A program made the position numbers and the translations under genes. Source: Terriglobales bacterium (GTDB lineage: Bacteria; Acidobacteriota; Terriglobia; Bryobacterales; Bryobacteraceae). Taken from it: a stretch of 64,000 nucleotides of DNA. Below the pieces are notes generated by a model. It did not search any database, was not told the DNA's origin, and saw only the letters and a list, made by a program, of their open reading frames with translations. Below, one piece after another: positions 35,501 to 42,830 of the stretch (positions within the stretch are counted from its first letter, which is position 1; every line of letters begins with the position of its first letter). The DNA lies in assembly GCA_027485675.1 (NCBI GenBank), contig JAIXQP010000033.1, positions 1-64,000 of the forward strand. The letters are read 5' to 3'.

Positions 35501-35661
35501 AAGAGGTTTCCGGCGGGGTCATAGGAGTAGGAGATGGTGCGGCCGTCGCCGTAGTCGACTTTGATCAGTCGACCGGCGTCGTCGTAGCTGTATTGGACGT
35601 TCGCGGCAAGTAGCGAAACCGCCAAGGCCATTAAAAAAAAGGAAAAAGCCAGACTCTTCAT
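29569..35661 (-). CDS. Giant secreted SBBP beta-propeller / RHS-repeat protein
   Basis: A 2030-aa protein with a signal peptide MKSLAFSFFLMALAVSLLAA. In order: one YD-type unit right after the signal (YSYDDAGRLIKVDYGDG), a SBBP-associated N-terminal domain (about 75-270, starting TFEANQGQIDSRYQF), SBBP beta-propeller repeats with YSTYLGGSADD-type units (about 270-680), a DUF6531-like GEHTDEFTDLTIGGPYPLQF module near 770, dozens of YD/RHS repeats (about 830-1700), the RHS core (YRLYDATTARFLSRDSVLDP, about 1780), a Lys/Pro linker and a tail of LIGNDGST repeats. RHS proteins form hollow shells that often carry toxins; no toxin fold is recognisable in the tail. The ATG was chosen for the signal peptide. 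It lies downstream of the TPR-CHAT gene. Confidence 0.93.
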   Translation of the reverse strand: MKSLAFSFFLMALAVSLLAANVQYSYDDAGRLIKVDYGDGRTISYSYDPAGNLLKRERSGAAQPAAAASATAVTFEANQGQIDSRYQFLARRGAYSVAVSAQEALFSLPGSTVRLEWLGANANARPAGLQPQAATTNYLTGADSTKWRTGVRHYGRIQYANLFPGIDVVYYGNPQQLEYDLIVHPGADPSQIRFRLDGASQVTIAPNGDLVMQAGGRTVLFHKPVLHQTKNGVKRPVTGAYHLADGSVGFRVGAYDRSLPLTIDPVFGDYTLAGGSGDEFPTAAVEDAQGFLYVVGTTNSTDLPGIVRPVQPTNGGGATDVFVMKLSSNMKTLVWVTYLGGSGADTAGGISVDREGIVTISGSTTSQNFPVSPDALQRTYGGGAGDGFVARLNAKGERLLYSTYLGGSADDAARSIAVDATGVIYAAGVTGSPNFLTRPGAVQDRLNGATDGFLVKFTPGDPVAIYSTLLGGTAADAIQRVAIDAAGNAYVAGTTASTNFPTTPGVLAAAALGGSDGFVSKFNPAGSALVYSTFLGGSADDQLLGLAVLGNGNAFVSGVTASRNLPMGGSVLNRQYLGGPSDGFLLQLSANASQVLTASYLGGNGEDSAEAIAIRTEGTILVAVNGTSFPGEPARMYAFSGDLSRELGIQTIASACTAGGSRIVALTHSSTRSLAIGWARATGDCRAPQWLALPDKTPPVRMATSDRESTGHAELAVGTSGNNSAPPLPTLPRIRPYKQTQSSGQAGDPFSTATGEHTDEFTDLTIGGPYPLQFRRYYSSALLSNEIVGGLGLNWAHNFDLSLTNASGTATVTLEGGASVTFRLVSGAWQMQAPQRSEYRLLESANDFKLADIAQSRILTFNKRGQLTRLEDRNGNALQVTPAAAGPGVVTDGLGRSLRFTYANGFLTEVRDHSGRTVQFGYRGENLISVTDVLGRASRYEYAASGRLTRHVLPTGTPTYTNTYDATGRVTEQLGPEGQVTKVAYESPTVTAVTDPLNAVTRFTHDAAGDLTRLTDATGSVIEMTYDPAHRLISRRDRLGNVSTFTYHAPTGRIQTETDPLGNRTAYTYTAQVQGSFTFFNLTKVELPGGATISYEYDPRGNPTTVTDRSGQLWRFTYNSQGLALTLTSPTNAVASWRHAANGDLVSATGYSGDVVTYERDTLGRLTKLTKPDGSTRQFTYDLANQITLETDENGKTIQYAYDANQQLTAFTDELGATESLAYNLNRLPGQATDRLGGKFDFAYNRNNLGVGITDPTGGQLEFSYNSLHSVTAVKDSIGLQAQYSYDKESAPLTQTDALDRVWKMENDKLGRPVKLTSPLGSTSSQTWNAAGLLASSTNGLNQTASFSYDVAGRLNAIEAPGGLKTALAYDPFGSLASITDAGGNLWSRTYDAAGRLATLTDPLNRSFTYAYDKADRLAEVKLPQDLGSITLTYDPVGRLASTRSSDGSEVLLQRDAKGRVVESAGMTLAYDADDNIIVSNGITNVRDALGRITVVTLAPEKTIQYVYNARGQVTKVTDWLGAVTELSYDATGALTQIKRPNQVISTFAYDGDARLASIEETKDSLLSRLSFTYDSANRVIAEERSLPTIPAPAPTSEEFTYDAASQRSGATYDPAGRLVSDPLRTYLWDVESRLVGFSSPDTTVTLAYDALGELIARSQNGVTTTFVVNHAFDSPVLAVERSAEADSRYYVHLPNGVLLYSIDAATNARRFYHFDRLGTTTLLTADDGAVTDTYDITPYGETVAQQGTTDNPYTFLGASGVRQQDRAGLFLMKYRLYDATTARFLSRDSVLDPSPRSVNPYQYALANPVSYSDPDGQWGWIGDIWNKVFPPKKNPPAPPAAPKKKKKKPAPPATKPATGNCDLSASCLLKAPPLLQAPLVGQNLVGLQPKLAKPIRVTAPTAGILGPYAFVDFAAIARLNVYDRTTLFGLDGGTLKALELSGLIGNDGSTLIGNDGSTYKFTPLAFKLIGNDGSTLIGNDGSTLVDFVKGFLIGMDGSTMNAIRAAAMVQPSQLIGNDVAGFNRAGSFK
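29675..29835 (-). repeat. Coding repeats for LIGNDGST at the RHS protein C-terminus
   Basis: Within the last about 100 residues of the RHS protein the octapeptide LIGNDGST occurs four times, as two adjacent pairs (about 29709-29760 and 29795-29835). A variant LIGMDGST lies nearby (about 29675-29700), and LIGNDVAG occurs near the C-terminus. At DNA level this is a 24-base unit with synonymous differences, so the peptide rather than the DNA appears conserved. Confidence 0.85.
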
Positions 35662-35770
35662 AAAATCTCCGCAGGTAAGAAGGCGGCCGAGCGACGGGAA
35701 GGTCGCTCGGCAGAACAGAGTCGGAGCCCAGGGCCATTTTGTGACCGGGAGTGCGAAGAAAATTTCGGTC

Positions 35771-36495
35771 TTAGAAGCCCGAAGCGACGAAACCGCCCCA
35801 GTAGAAGGGGTGGGTGCTTCGGGAGGCGGCGCGCCGGGCGCGGAGTTCGGCGGCGGAGGCGCTGCGGACGGCCTGGACAACGCCTACGTTGCGTTGCAGA
35901 CGGGCTTGGTAGAAGCGGAGCATCCATTGCTGCGTCGCCGCGTCGTCTACAGGCCAGAGGCTGCTCACGACTTGGCGAGCGCCCGCGGCCTGGAACGCGC
36001 GGCGGAGGCCGAGGAGGCCTTGTCCGGCTTGCGCGGCGCCGCGGGCAGTGTCACAGCCGGAGAGCACGACGAGTTCGGTCGAATCGAGGCGCAGGGCGGA
36101 GACCTCTTCGGCAGTGAGCAGCCCGTCTTCCCGGGTGGGACCGCCAGCGGTGAGGACAAGGCCGGAGCGGAGGAGAGGGTTGCCGGCCAGCGCGGCCTCG
36201 CGGTCCCGTAGGCAGGAAGAAGCGAGGAAGAAGCCGTGGGTGGCCAGATGCAGCACCTGCTGGCCAGGGGCTTGGGTTTTCAGGGCGGATTCCAAGGCGG
36301 CCGCGCCGCTCAAAACTTGGCTCTGGCCACCTTGCGCCCTCCAAAGCTTGCCGACGGCGAGCGCTTCGGCGCCGGAGCCGGGGAGGGCGGGGAACCGGCG
36401 GCGGTCGAGATCGGCGCAGGCGGTGGGGGTGGCGAGGGTGGCGAAAGAGGGGTTACCGAGGGCGAGGAGGCCACCCTTCTGGGCGGCGACGGGGG
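35771..36495 (-). pseudogene. CHAT protease domain, separated by frameshift from its TPR part
   Basis: This frame continues the upstream TPR gene if one base is removed from a run of seven G (C on the coding strand) at 36491-36497. It reads AAQKGGLLALGNPSFATL, then RRRFPALPGSGAEALAVGKL and VLSGAAALESALKTQAPGQQ, then a CHAT domain with catalytic-type His in HLATHGFF and Cys in VLSGCDTARGA, ending FYWGGFVASGF. CHAT is a caspase-like peptidase fold. All catalytic positions are intact, so the break is recent, a sequencing error in the homopolymer, or a phase-variable switch. Confidence 0.85.
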
Positions 36496-38960
36496 GGCGC
36501 CGTCACGAGGTCGCGTTCGGAGGAGAGAAGCTGAAAGAGCGGCCCGGTTTCGGCGAGATATTGGGTGGCGCCGATGGGGAGCGTATCGAGATTCACGAGT
36601 TGGAGGGCGCCGTCGGGGGCGGCATAGACCGTTTTCGTGTTGGTCAGGGCCGGCAGGAGCGGGTCCCAGATTGCTTGCCGGAGGGCGAGGCCGGCCTGCC
36701 GATAGGTGGCTTCGTTTCGTCGGGCGTTGCGTCCGGCGGAGTTCCGTTCGCGCTCCATCTCCTGCTGCCAGGCGAGGACGAAAGCGTCGATGCGAGCGGA
36801 CGGGCCGAGGGGGAAGAGCCGGGGGGCCGGGGCGCCGGGACGGCCGACGAAGGCGACATACTGCGTGTCGCCGCGGGCGTAGCCGACGAGGGCGGAGCCG
36901 GCGGGCAGGGCGGCCAGCACTTCGGCCCAGCCAGCGCGGGTGCTGAGCGACTGGCGGGCGAAACGGCTGCTCTGGCGGGCGAGGGCGCGTTCTGAGTCGT
37001 CGAGAGTTTGGCGGAGGCCGGTGACGCGGGAGAGATAAAGCTTGGGATCGCCGATGAGGACGGCCTGCGCGAGTTCCTTTTTCAAGTTGGCGATTTGACT
37101 GAGGAGAGAGGCGTTAGCGGGGTCCTCGGCGGCGGTACGGCGGCGGGCCATGGCATCGAGGACGGCGGCACGATCGCGGATGAGGGCGTCCCAGACGCGG
37201 GTGGTGGTGGCGGGGTCGAGCTTCGAGGAGGCGGCGAGATCGAGGGCGAGCAGCAGGCCATCCCGATCGACGCGAGCGAAGAGCAGGGCTTCGCGTTCGG
37301 CGGCGTTCATCGCCACCGCTTCGAGAGAGACCCGGCGCACGCGAGCGGCTTCGAGGGCAGGGGCGATGGCTTCGGCGGGGCGATTGAGGGCCGCCAGGGA
37401 GGCCGCTTGGCCCGCATTGGTTTCCGCCAGGAAGAGGTAGTCCGGGCCGAAGGCTTCGCGCCAGATGCGGCCGGCGTTCGAGAAGCGGAGCAGGGCTTCG
37501 GCGTGATGGCCGAGGGCGCGTTCAGCCAGGCCGAGATTGTACTCGCCTTGGGCGGTGCGGACGCTTCCCGGACCGAACAGCTTCACCTGGCCAGCGAGCG
37601 AGGCCGTGAAGTGCTGGAGGGCGCCGGCGTAGTCCTTGGCGAGATAGAGAACTTCGCCGAGATCGGAGCGGGCGAACGTGGTGCGGGGGTGGCCTTCGCC
37701 AACGGTGCGGCGTCCGATGGCGACAGCGAGTTCGGTAAGCTCGCGCCCTTTGGTGACGTTGCCGTTGAGGGCGTTGACGCGGCCGAGGAGGGCGTAGATG
37801 GTAACCGTGCGGGGGGATTCCTTGCCATCCATGGCCTCGCGGATGGCCAGGGACTGGCCGGCGTGGCGGAGAGAGCTTTCAAAATCGCCCATCACCTGTT
37901 CCAGGTTGGCGAGGCTGAAGAGTTCGAAGCCGACCTGGGTATGGGTGGGACCGTGGAGCTTGGTCAGGACGGCAATGGCGCGATCGTAGAGCTGACGGGC
38001 GTCGGCAAGCAGGCCGCTCTCCGCCTGGGCGGCGGCCAGGATGCCGAGGAGTTCCGCCGTGGGCGAGCTCTCTTCGCCGAAAGACCGGACGCTGATGGCG
38101 AGGGCGCGTTCGCTGGTCTTGATGGCGGCGGGGAGTTGCGCTTGGAACCGCTGACCGCGGGCGATGTTCCGCAGAACGGGGAGCAGGCGGCGATTGTGGG
38201 GTCCGAGGCGTTCCTCGAAAAAGGCGAGAGCCTGGCGAAGGCCGCCGGCTGCTTCGTCGTACCGGCCGCGCTCCATGGCCAGGCCGGCCGAGAGCAGAAC
38301 GACGTGGGCCTGTTCGACGGGATGATTGGGGGCGACGGCTTTCGCGCGCGCGAGATGTTGCTCGGCCAGAGGAAGGTTCGATTGCAGATAGGCGAGGGTG
38401 CTGAGGGCGCGGAGGGCGTCGGCGGTGGGTCGACTGTTGGGGCCGGATTGCTGTTCCGCCATGGCGAGGCACTGGTCGAGGGCGGCTTTGGCTTCGGCGT
38501 AGCGGCCGAGGGCGGTGGCGGTCGTGCCGAGGCCGAGCAGGACCTGGGCGCGGAGGGCTTCGGCCACCGGGCCGGGGCGGGCTTCCAGGATGGCGAGCGC
38601 TTTTTGATACTGTTCGAGGGCGATCGGCCATTCGCGCCGCTGCGCTCGCTCCGCGCCGAGCCGAAGGAGGGTAGGAACAAGCGAGACGTCGGCCGGGGGC
38701 AGCAGATTCGTCTTCATGCGCAGGGCAGTTTCGAGGGTGGGGAGGGCGGCAGGATCGTCGGCCAGGCTGAGCGCTTCGCCGAGGAGGTCGAGCGCTTCGG
38801 CGTGCCCTAGGGACGGGGTGGGACCGAAGGACGCCGCGTAGTTGCGGGCCGCCGGGACGGCGCGCTGGAGGTCCCAGTCGTCGAGGTGCTGGCGGAGTTG
38901 GGCGGGCGTCTGAGCCAGACTCAGAAGCGGGAGGAGAACGAAGGGTGCGAGAAGGCGCAT
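36453..38960 (-). CDS. Secreted TPR protein, N-terminal part of a frameshifted TPR-CHAT
   Basis: A signal peptide (MRLLAPFVLLPLLSLAQ) is followed by about ten TPR-like helical hairpins (about 40-500, e.g. AEALRAQVLLGLGTTATALG, ARQLYDRAIAVLTKLHG, RTAQGEYNLGLAERALG). The beginning of a CHAT domain (about 690-815, with ALVGYARGDTQYVAFVGRPG and VYAAPDGALQLVNLDTLPIG) then runs out of frame at a G7 run near 36491 and stops early. The full protein would be about 1060 aa. The ATG overlaps the anti-sigma stop (ATGA). As an exported TPR-CHAT next to a giant RHS protein, it could be a processing or effector peptidase; this is inference. Confidence 0.88.
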   Translation of the reverse strand: MRLLAPFVLLPLLSLAQTPAQLRQHLDDWDLQRAVPAARNYAASFGPTPSLGHAEALDLLGEALSLADDPAALPTLETALRMKTNLLPPADVSLVPTLLRLGAERAQRREWPIALEQYQKALAILEARPGPVAEALRAQVLLGLGTTATALGRYAEAKAALDQCLAMAEQQSGPNSRPTADALRALSTLAYLQSNLPLAEQHLARAKAVAPNHPVEQAHVVLLSAGLAMERGRYDEAAGGLRQALAFFEERLGPHNRRLLPVLRNIARGQRFQAQLPAAIKTSERALAISVRSFGEESSPTAELLGILAAAQAESGLLADARQLYDRAIAVLTKLHGPTHTQVGFELFSLANLEQVMGDFESSLRHAGQSLAIREAMDGKESPRTVTIYALLGRVNALNGNVTKGRELTELAVAIGRRTVGEGHPRTTFARSDLGEVLYLAKDYAGALQHFTASLAGQVKLFGPGSVRTAQGEYNLGLAERALGHHAEALLRFSNAGRIWREAFGPDYLFLAETNAGQAASLAALNRPAEAIAPALEAARVRRVSLEAVAMNAAEREALLFARVDRDGLLLALDLAASSKLDPATTTRVWDALIRDRAAVLDAMARRRTAAEDPANASLLSQIANLKKELAQAVLIGDPKLYLSRVTGLRQTLDDSERALARQSSRFARQSLSTRAGWAEVLAALPAGSALVGYARGDTQYVAFVGRPGAPAPRLFPLGPSARIDAFVLAWQQEMERERNSAGRNARRNEATYRQAGLALRQAIWDPLLPALTNTKTVYAAPDGALQLVNLDTLPIGATQYLAETGPLFQLLSSERDLVTAPPRRRPEGWPPRPR

Positions 38961-39700
38961 CAAAGGCGTTTCAGGAGGGAACGGGCTGGTGCCTCGTAAT
39001 CTCTCCTAGCTTTGATGATACGTTCAAGTTCCTGGCGGGCCTCTGGGGAGCGGCGCAAGAGGAGGAGGGTCTGGGCGCGGTAAAAACGAGCCTCTTCTTC
39101 AAACGGGGATTGTTGGCCGAACGCGATCACCCGGTCAAGGAAGGCGAGAGCGGCCTCGGATTTTCCGGCGAGCAGAGAACTGATGCCGGCGAAATGCAGG
39201 GCGGCAAAGTTGGATGGCGAATTTTCCGCAACGGCGGCGAGGGATTGGGCAGCCTGGTTCCATTCGCCTTTTTGATAGGAGCGCATGGCTTCGCTGAACG
39301 CGGGGCCGGGAGCGCCGGCGCCATCGCGGAAGAGGGCCGGGGAGTACGGGGCGGGTTGGACTTCCGAGAGGAGGAGAAGCGCTGGAGGGGCGGGAACGGT
39401 GAGGGGAAGGGTGGCCACCGGGCCGGGTGAGGGGCTGGGTTTGGGCCAGAAGATCAGGAATAGAGCGAGCGCGGCGGCGGCTAGGCCGAACCATGGGAGA
39501 GGAGCCCACGACCGTTTTGCCGGAGCGGGGGGCGGCATGTTGGCTAACACCGGCTTGATGGCCTGCACGGTTTGCACTTGCGCCAGGCAGGATTCGCAGG
39601 CGAAATAGTGATCTTCGAAGTCGTCACGCAGCGATGGCTCCAAAGTTCCTTGAAGGTACCGTTCGATGAGATTTTCGGTGATGACTCGCTGGCAGTTCAT
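38960..39700 (-). CDS. Zinc-finger anti-sigma factor with periplasmic TPR domain
   Basis: A 246-aa membrane protein. The N-terminal zinc-binding anti-sigma domain has the H-x3-C-x2-C motif in HYFACESCLAQ (about 31-41) and an upstream Cys near residue 3. One transmembrane segment, WFGLAAAALALFLIFW (about 70-86), follows. The extracytoplasmic part is a TPR-like helical repeat region (about 130-245) that could sense or bind the TPR-CHAT protein. ATG 39700 overlaps the sigma-factor stop (ATGA), which fixes the start. It should hold the cognate ECF sigma factor inactive at the membrane. Confidence 0.88.
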   Translation of the reverse strand: MNCQRVITENLIERYLQGTLEPSLRDDFEDHYFACESCLAQVQTVQAIKPVLANMPPPAPAKRSWAPLPWFGLAAAALALFLIFWPKPSPSPGPVATLPLTVPAPPALLLLSEVQPAPYSPALFRDGAGAPGPAFSEAMRSYQKGEWNQAAQSLAAVAENSPSNFAALHFAGISSLLAGKSEAALAFLDRVIAFGQQSPFEEEARFYRAQTLLLLRRSPEARQELERIIKARRDYEAPARSLLKRL

Positions 39701-40293
39701 GGCGCCGTACCCGAGGTACCTCTCCGAGGAAGAGTCGTAAGCAAAAGCGAAGGTGTGACGGGCCCACCGAACAATTTTTCGTGCAGTTGGCGGAGGAGCC
39801 TCGATTTTCTCTGCCGCACTGCTTCTTCGCTGAGTCCGAGCTGAGGGGCGACCTCCGCGGGACGGAAGCCTTCGATCAGAATCAGCCACAGGAGGCGTTG
39901 ATCGGTTTCGGCGAGATCCTGGAGTTGGTGCCGGACGGTCAGCCGCCATTCCGGCGCTAGTTCCGGGGCGACGGGTCTCTGTTCGACGGCATCACCGGCG
40001 GGGGTGGCGAGGTTCTTGGCCTGGACGCGCAGCGCCTCGGCCATCTGGTTTCGCGCGATACCCAGGACGAAGGACTCCATGGCGTCAGATTCCCGCAGCT
40101 TGCCGGCTCGCAGGGCAAGCAGCGCGGCAACCAAGGTTTCCTGGGTTAACTCTTCCTGCGGTTCGGGGCTAGACACGCGAGCGCGAAAAAAGACTTGGAG
40201 GCGGGGAAGAAAGCGTTCCGCAAATTCGCGTTCGAGGTCAGGAGATCCTGCGCGGATCCCTTCGGCGACGAGACTGGACCGAATCCATGCCAA
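39697..40293 (-). CDS. ECF-type RNA polymerase sigma factor
   Basis: A 198-aa sigma-70-family protein. The region 2-like part (about 20-90) has FAERFLPRLQVFFRAR and AMESFVLGIARNQMAEALR. Region 4 (about 115-175) includes ETDQRLLWLILIEGFRPAEV and LGLSEEAVRQRKSRLLRQL, the helix-turn-helix that reads the -35 element. The start appears to be TTG 40293, because an in-frame stop lies just upstream and the nearby ATG is in another frame. It is coupled to its anti-sigma factor by ATGA and heads the TPR-CHAT/RHS operon, which it probably controls. Confidence 0.9.
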   Translation of the reverse strand: MAWIRSSLVAEGIRAGSPDLEREFAERFLPRLQVFFRARVSSPEPQEELTQETLVAALLALRAGKLRESDAMESFVLGIARNQMAEALRVQAKNLATPAGDAVEQRPVAPELAPEWRLTVRHQLQDLAETDQRLLWLILIEGFRPAEVAPQLGLSEEAVRQRKSRLLRQLHEKLFGGPVTPSLLLTTLPRRGTSGTAP

Positions 40294-40454
40294 AATCTAG
40301 GTCGAATTTTCTGAGAGTAGCACAGCTCCTTCTGGTGACGGCTGGTGAAGGCCTAGCTTCATGCTGCCAGAACGAGCGTGTTGCCGCCGCTCGATTCCCC
40401 GAATACTGACTTGGGAACCGCGCATTATGCTTCCATGGAAGAGGCATTTGTCCC

Positions 40455-41829
40455 GTGAAGAACCTACCCACCAGGCTTGGCTACATACGCGGTCTCTTGT
40501 TGGGACTGGCCGGGGTGGCCGCCGTGGCCTTTTCGTCCCTTTATCTCCTGACGGTCAACGCATCGACGGTAGGCTTTCTGCTTCTCACCGTCGTTCTGGG
40601 AACGGCAACGACCTCGGGCTTTCGCGTATCGGCGGCGGTATCCGTCGTCGCGATGCTTTGCTTCAACTTCTTCTTCCTGCCCCCGATCGGACGGTTGACG
40701 ATTGCGGACCCCGAAAACTGGGTGGCGCTTTTCACGTTTCTGCTCACCGCGCTCGTGGCGAGTCTTTTATCCGATCGCAAACGGCGACAGGTGGAGACCG
40801 AACCGCTCGATGCGCTGAGCCGCGACTCTATTGACCGAATCCTCGCGGCCGATCGGCAACCAGGCGGCGCAGAGCATCGCGCAGATCTTCGCTTCCCCCG
40901 CCGTGCTGATCCTCGATTCGAAGTCCGGATAAAGCATTCGCGGCGGCGCGGGGGGATACGGATGGATGGGAGGCTCGAATGGAGAAGCTGGTGCGCATCG
41001 GCAATCACGAACGCGATGCTGCAGAGGATCTGGACTCACTGGGCAGCAGTCCGGCGGGGGCCTTGGCGGCGGTGGGGATTGCCGTGTCCGATGGCGCGGT
41101 GCAGTCCTTGTTAAATCTGGTGGCCATTGCTATCGAACGCGTGCGCACGGAGGAAGCGGCGAATCGGGCGGAAATCGCACGGCAAAGTGAAGAACTGTAG
41201 TCGACCTTACTAGAGGCGATCGCGCACGAGTTCAAGAAACCGTTGACTTCGATCAGGGCCGCGGCCACCGGCCTGCAGACTCTGGATCCCAGCCGCACGG
41301 AGGACTATCAGGAGCTGACGGCCGTTATTTCAGAAGAAGCCGACCGGCTAAGCCAACTGGTGACCGAGGCCGTCAAAATGGCGGAGATTGATGCGGGCAA
41401 GGTAGAGTTGCAACGCGCGGTGATCTCGACAAAGGATTTGCTGGAGGCGGCGCGGCAGGCCTTCGACGAACGTGGCGCCGAACGGATCCGAATCGAAGAC
41501 GAGGTAGATGCATCCCTGCAGGTGGACCGGGAGTTGATCACCCTCGCGCTGCGGCAAGTTCTGGACAATGCGCTCAAGTGCTCCGAGCCCTTTTCGGCAA
41601 TCTCGTGCCGGGTGGAGGTGCGGGACGCGGACTTGATCCTTCGGGTGGAGGACCGCGGCCGGGCGTTCCCGGCCGGGACCGCCAACGCATCTTTGAAAAG
41701 TTCTACCGGCGAGCCGATACGCCCGACCGAGTGCCCGGCACCGGGCTGGGCCTGCGGGTCGAATCCGCCTCGCCCCAAGGCGCGGCATACTGCTTCTACC
41801 TGCCGCGGCAGGGAGTCAGTCGGACATGA
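40455..41829 (+). pseudogene. Broken KdpD-type sensor histidine kinase (membrane and kinase part)
   Basis: The beginning is intact: a four-helix DUF4118 membrane domain (LLGLAGVAAVAFSSLYLLTV through VALFTFLLTALVASLL) as in KdpD. After about 125 codons the frame shifts. The GAF-like part reads NQAAQSIAQIFASPAVLILD in another frame and then hits a stop; a TAG interrupts just before the HisKA box (about 41198). The phospho-acceptor segment AIAHEFKKPLTSIRAAATG and N-box VLDNALKCSEP remain. A last frameshift separates the G-box RRADTPDRVPGTGLGLRV. At least three lesions make this a pseudogene of the kdp sensor kinase. Confidence 0.85.
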
Positions 41830-42546
41830 GCACGGGCCGCGTCCTCGTGGTGGATGACGAGCCACAGATCCGCCGCGTTCTGCGCCCCCCCCCTTTCCTC
41901 GCAGGGCTACGAAGTTTCTGACGTCCGGACGGGCGAGGAGGCTTTGCTCGCTATCCGCGATCAACGGTTTGACCTGGTGTGGTTGGATGTGAATATGCCG
42001 GGGATGGGCGGGTTAGCCGCCTGCCGCGAGATCCGCGCCGGATCTGATGTGGCGATCATCATGCTCACGGTTCGCAACTCTAAGGCAGAAAAGGTGACGG
42101 CGCTTGACGCCGGCGCTGACGACTACACTCCGAAGCCATTTGGGATTCCCGAACTGTCGGCTCGCATTCGGGCGGCGCTGCGGCGGCTCCCGGTGCCGCT
42201 CGGGACCGACAGGGAGATGATCCATCTGGGCGAAGTTGAAGTGGACCTGCTGGCCTGGCGAGTACGCCGCAAGGGGCGGGAGACACGGCTAACGCCAAAA
42301 GAGTTCGAACTGCTGCAATAACTGGTTGCTAATCCGGGTAGGCCGCTCCCGCAATCCAAGCTCCTGCAGGCGGTCTGGGGTCCGGATTACGGAGATCAGG
42401 TGGAGTACCTGCGCGTCTTCGTGAATCAGTTGCGCAAGAAGATCGAGCCAGACCCTGCTCATCCGCGGCTTCTGCTGACCGAGCCGTGGGTGGGCTACCG
42501 CATTGAGGTTGGCCAGAAGGGGCCGGGCGCCAGCGGCGAACGGTAG
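41826..42546 (+). pseudogene. Broken KdpE-type response regulator
   Basis: ATG 41826 overlaps the kinase end and encodes RVLVVDDEPQIRRVL. A run of nine C at 41885-41893 then shifts the frame. The receiver continues as LVWLDVNMPGMGGLAACREI, with the phospho-acceptor Asp and the KPFGIPEL lysine. In the OmpR-type winged helix, RLTPKEFELLQ is followed by TAA at 42319-42321, and the remaining LLQAVWGPDYGDQVEYLRVF to GYRIEV is still readable in the same frame. Two lesions abolish a full product. Confidence 0.86.
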
Positions 42547-42629
42547 GAACGCGCCCCGCCTTATCTCGTTTTTAGCGTTTCTTTATGACTTCCAGATGGG
42601 TTGCGCCTTACCATGCGGATGGATGGCTT

Positions 42630-42824
42630 ATGCTCGATCTGCTTTACGTTGCTGCTTCCGCCGCGTTCTTCGCACTCTGCTGGGCACTTACTAAGGCTGC
42701 GAAAAACTGTGAGAGTAAACGTGCGGAGTTTACATCATGGAATACTGGCACGGCGCGCTTTACGCCCTGTTTCTGTTTCTCTACTTACTCTACGCGCTGC
42801 TCAAGCCGGAGAAGTTCTAGATGA
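42630..42824 (+). CDS. Small membrane protein upstream of kdpF
   Basis: The first about 25 residues (MLDLLYVAASAAFFALCWAL) form one membrane helix of the kind often encoded just ahead of kdpF in Acidobacteriota. After about 35 residues the frame runs through kdpF in a different phase to a stop at 42822-42824, which is unlikely to be original. It is probably a degraded or extended small Kdp-associated peptide; weak evidence. Confidence 0.35.
   Translation: MLDLLYVAASAAFFALCWALTKAAKNCESKRAEFTSWNTGTARFTPCFCFSTYSTRCSSRRSSR
42737..42820 (+). CDS. kdpF: KdpF small subunit of the K+-transporting ATPase
   Basis: A 27-aa single-helix peptide, MEYWHGALYALFLFLYLLYA then LLKPEKF. Length, one hydrophobic helix and the YALLKPEKF ending are typical of KdpF, which stabilises the KdpABC pump. 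It ends 10 bases before the kdpA remnant. It is the only kdp gene here without a visible lesion, but with the rest of the pump gone it can have no partner. Confidence 0.75.
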   Translation: MEYWHGALYALFLFLYLLYALLKPEKF

Positions 42825-42830
42825 GATGGT

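Noticed and set aside
37008..38810. 600-codon open frame on the plus strand opposite the TPR-CHAT gene
   Set aside because: It is the antisense of a clear TPR protein in GC-rich DNA, has low-complexity Gly/Ala/Glu composition and shows no motif or ribosome-binding site.
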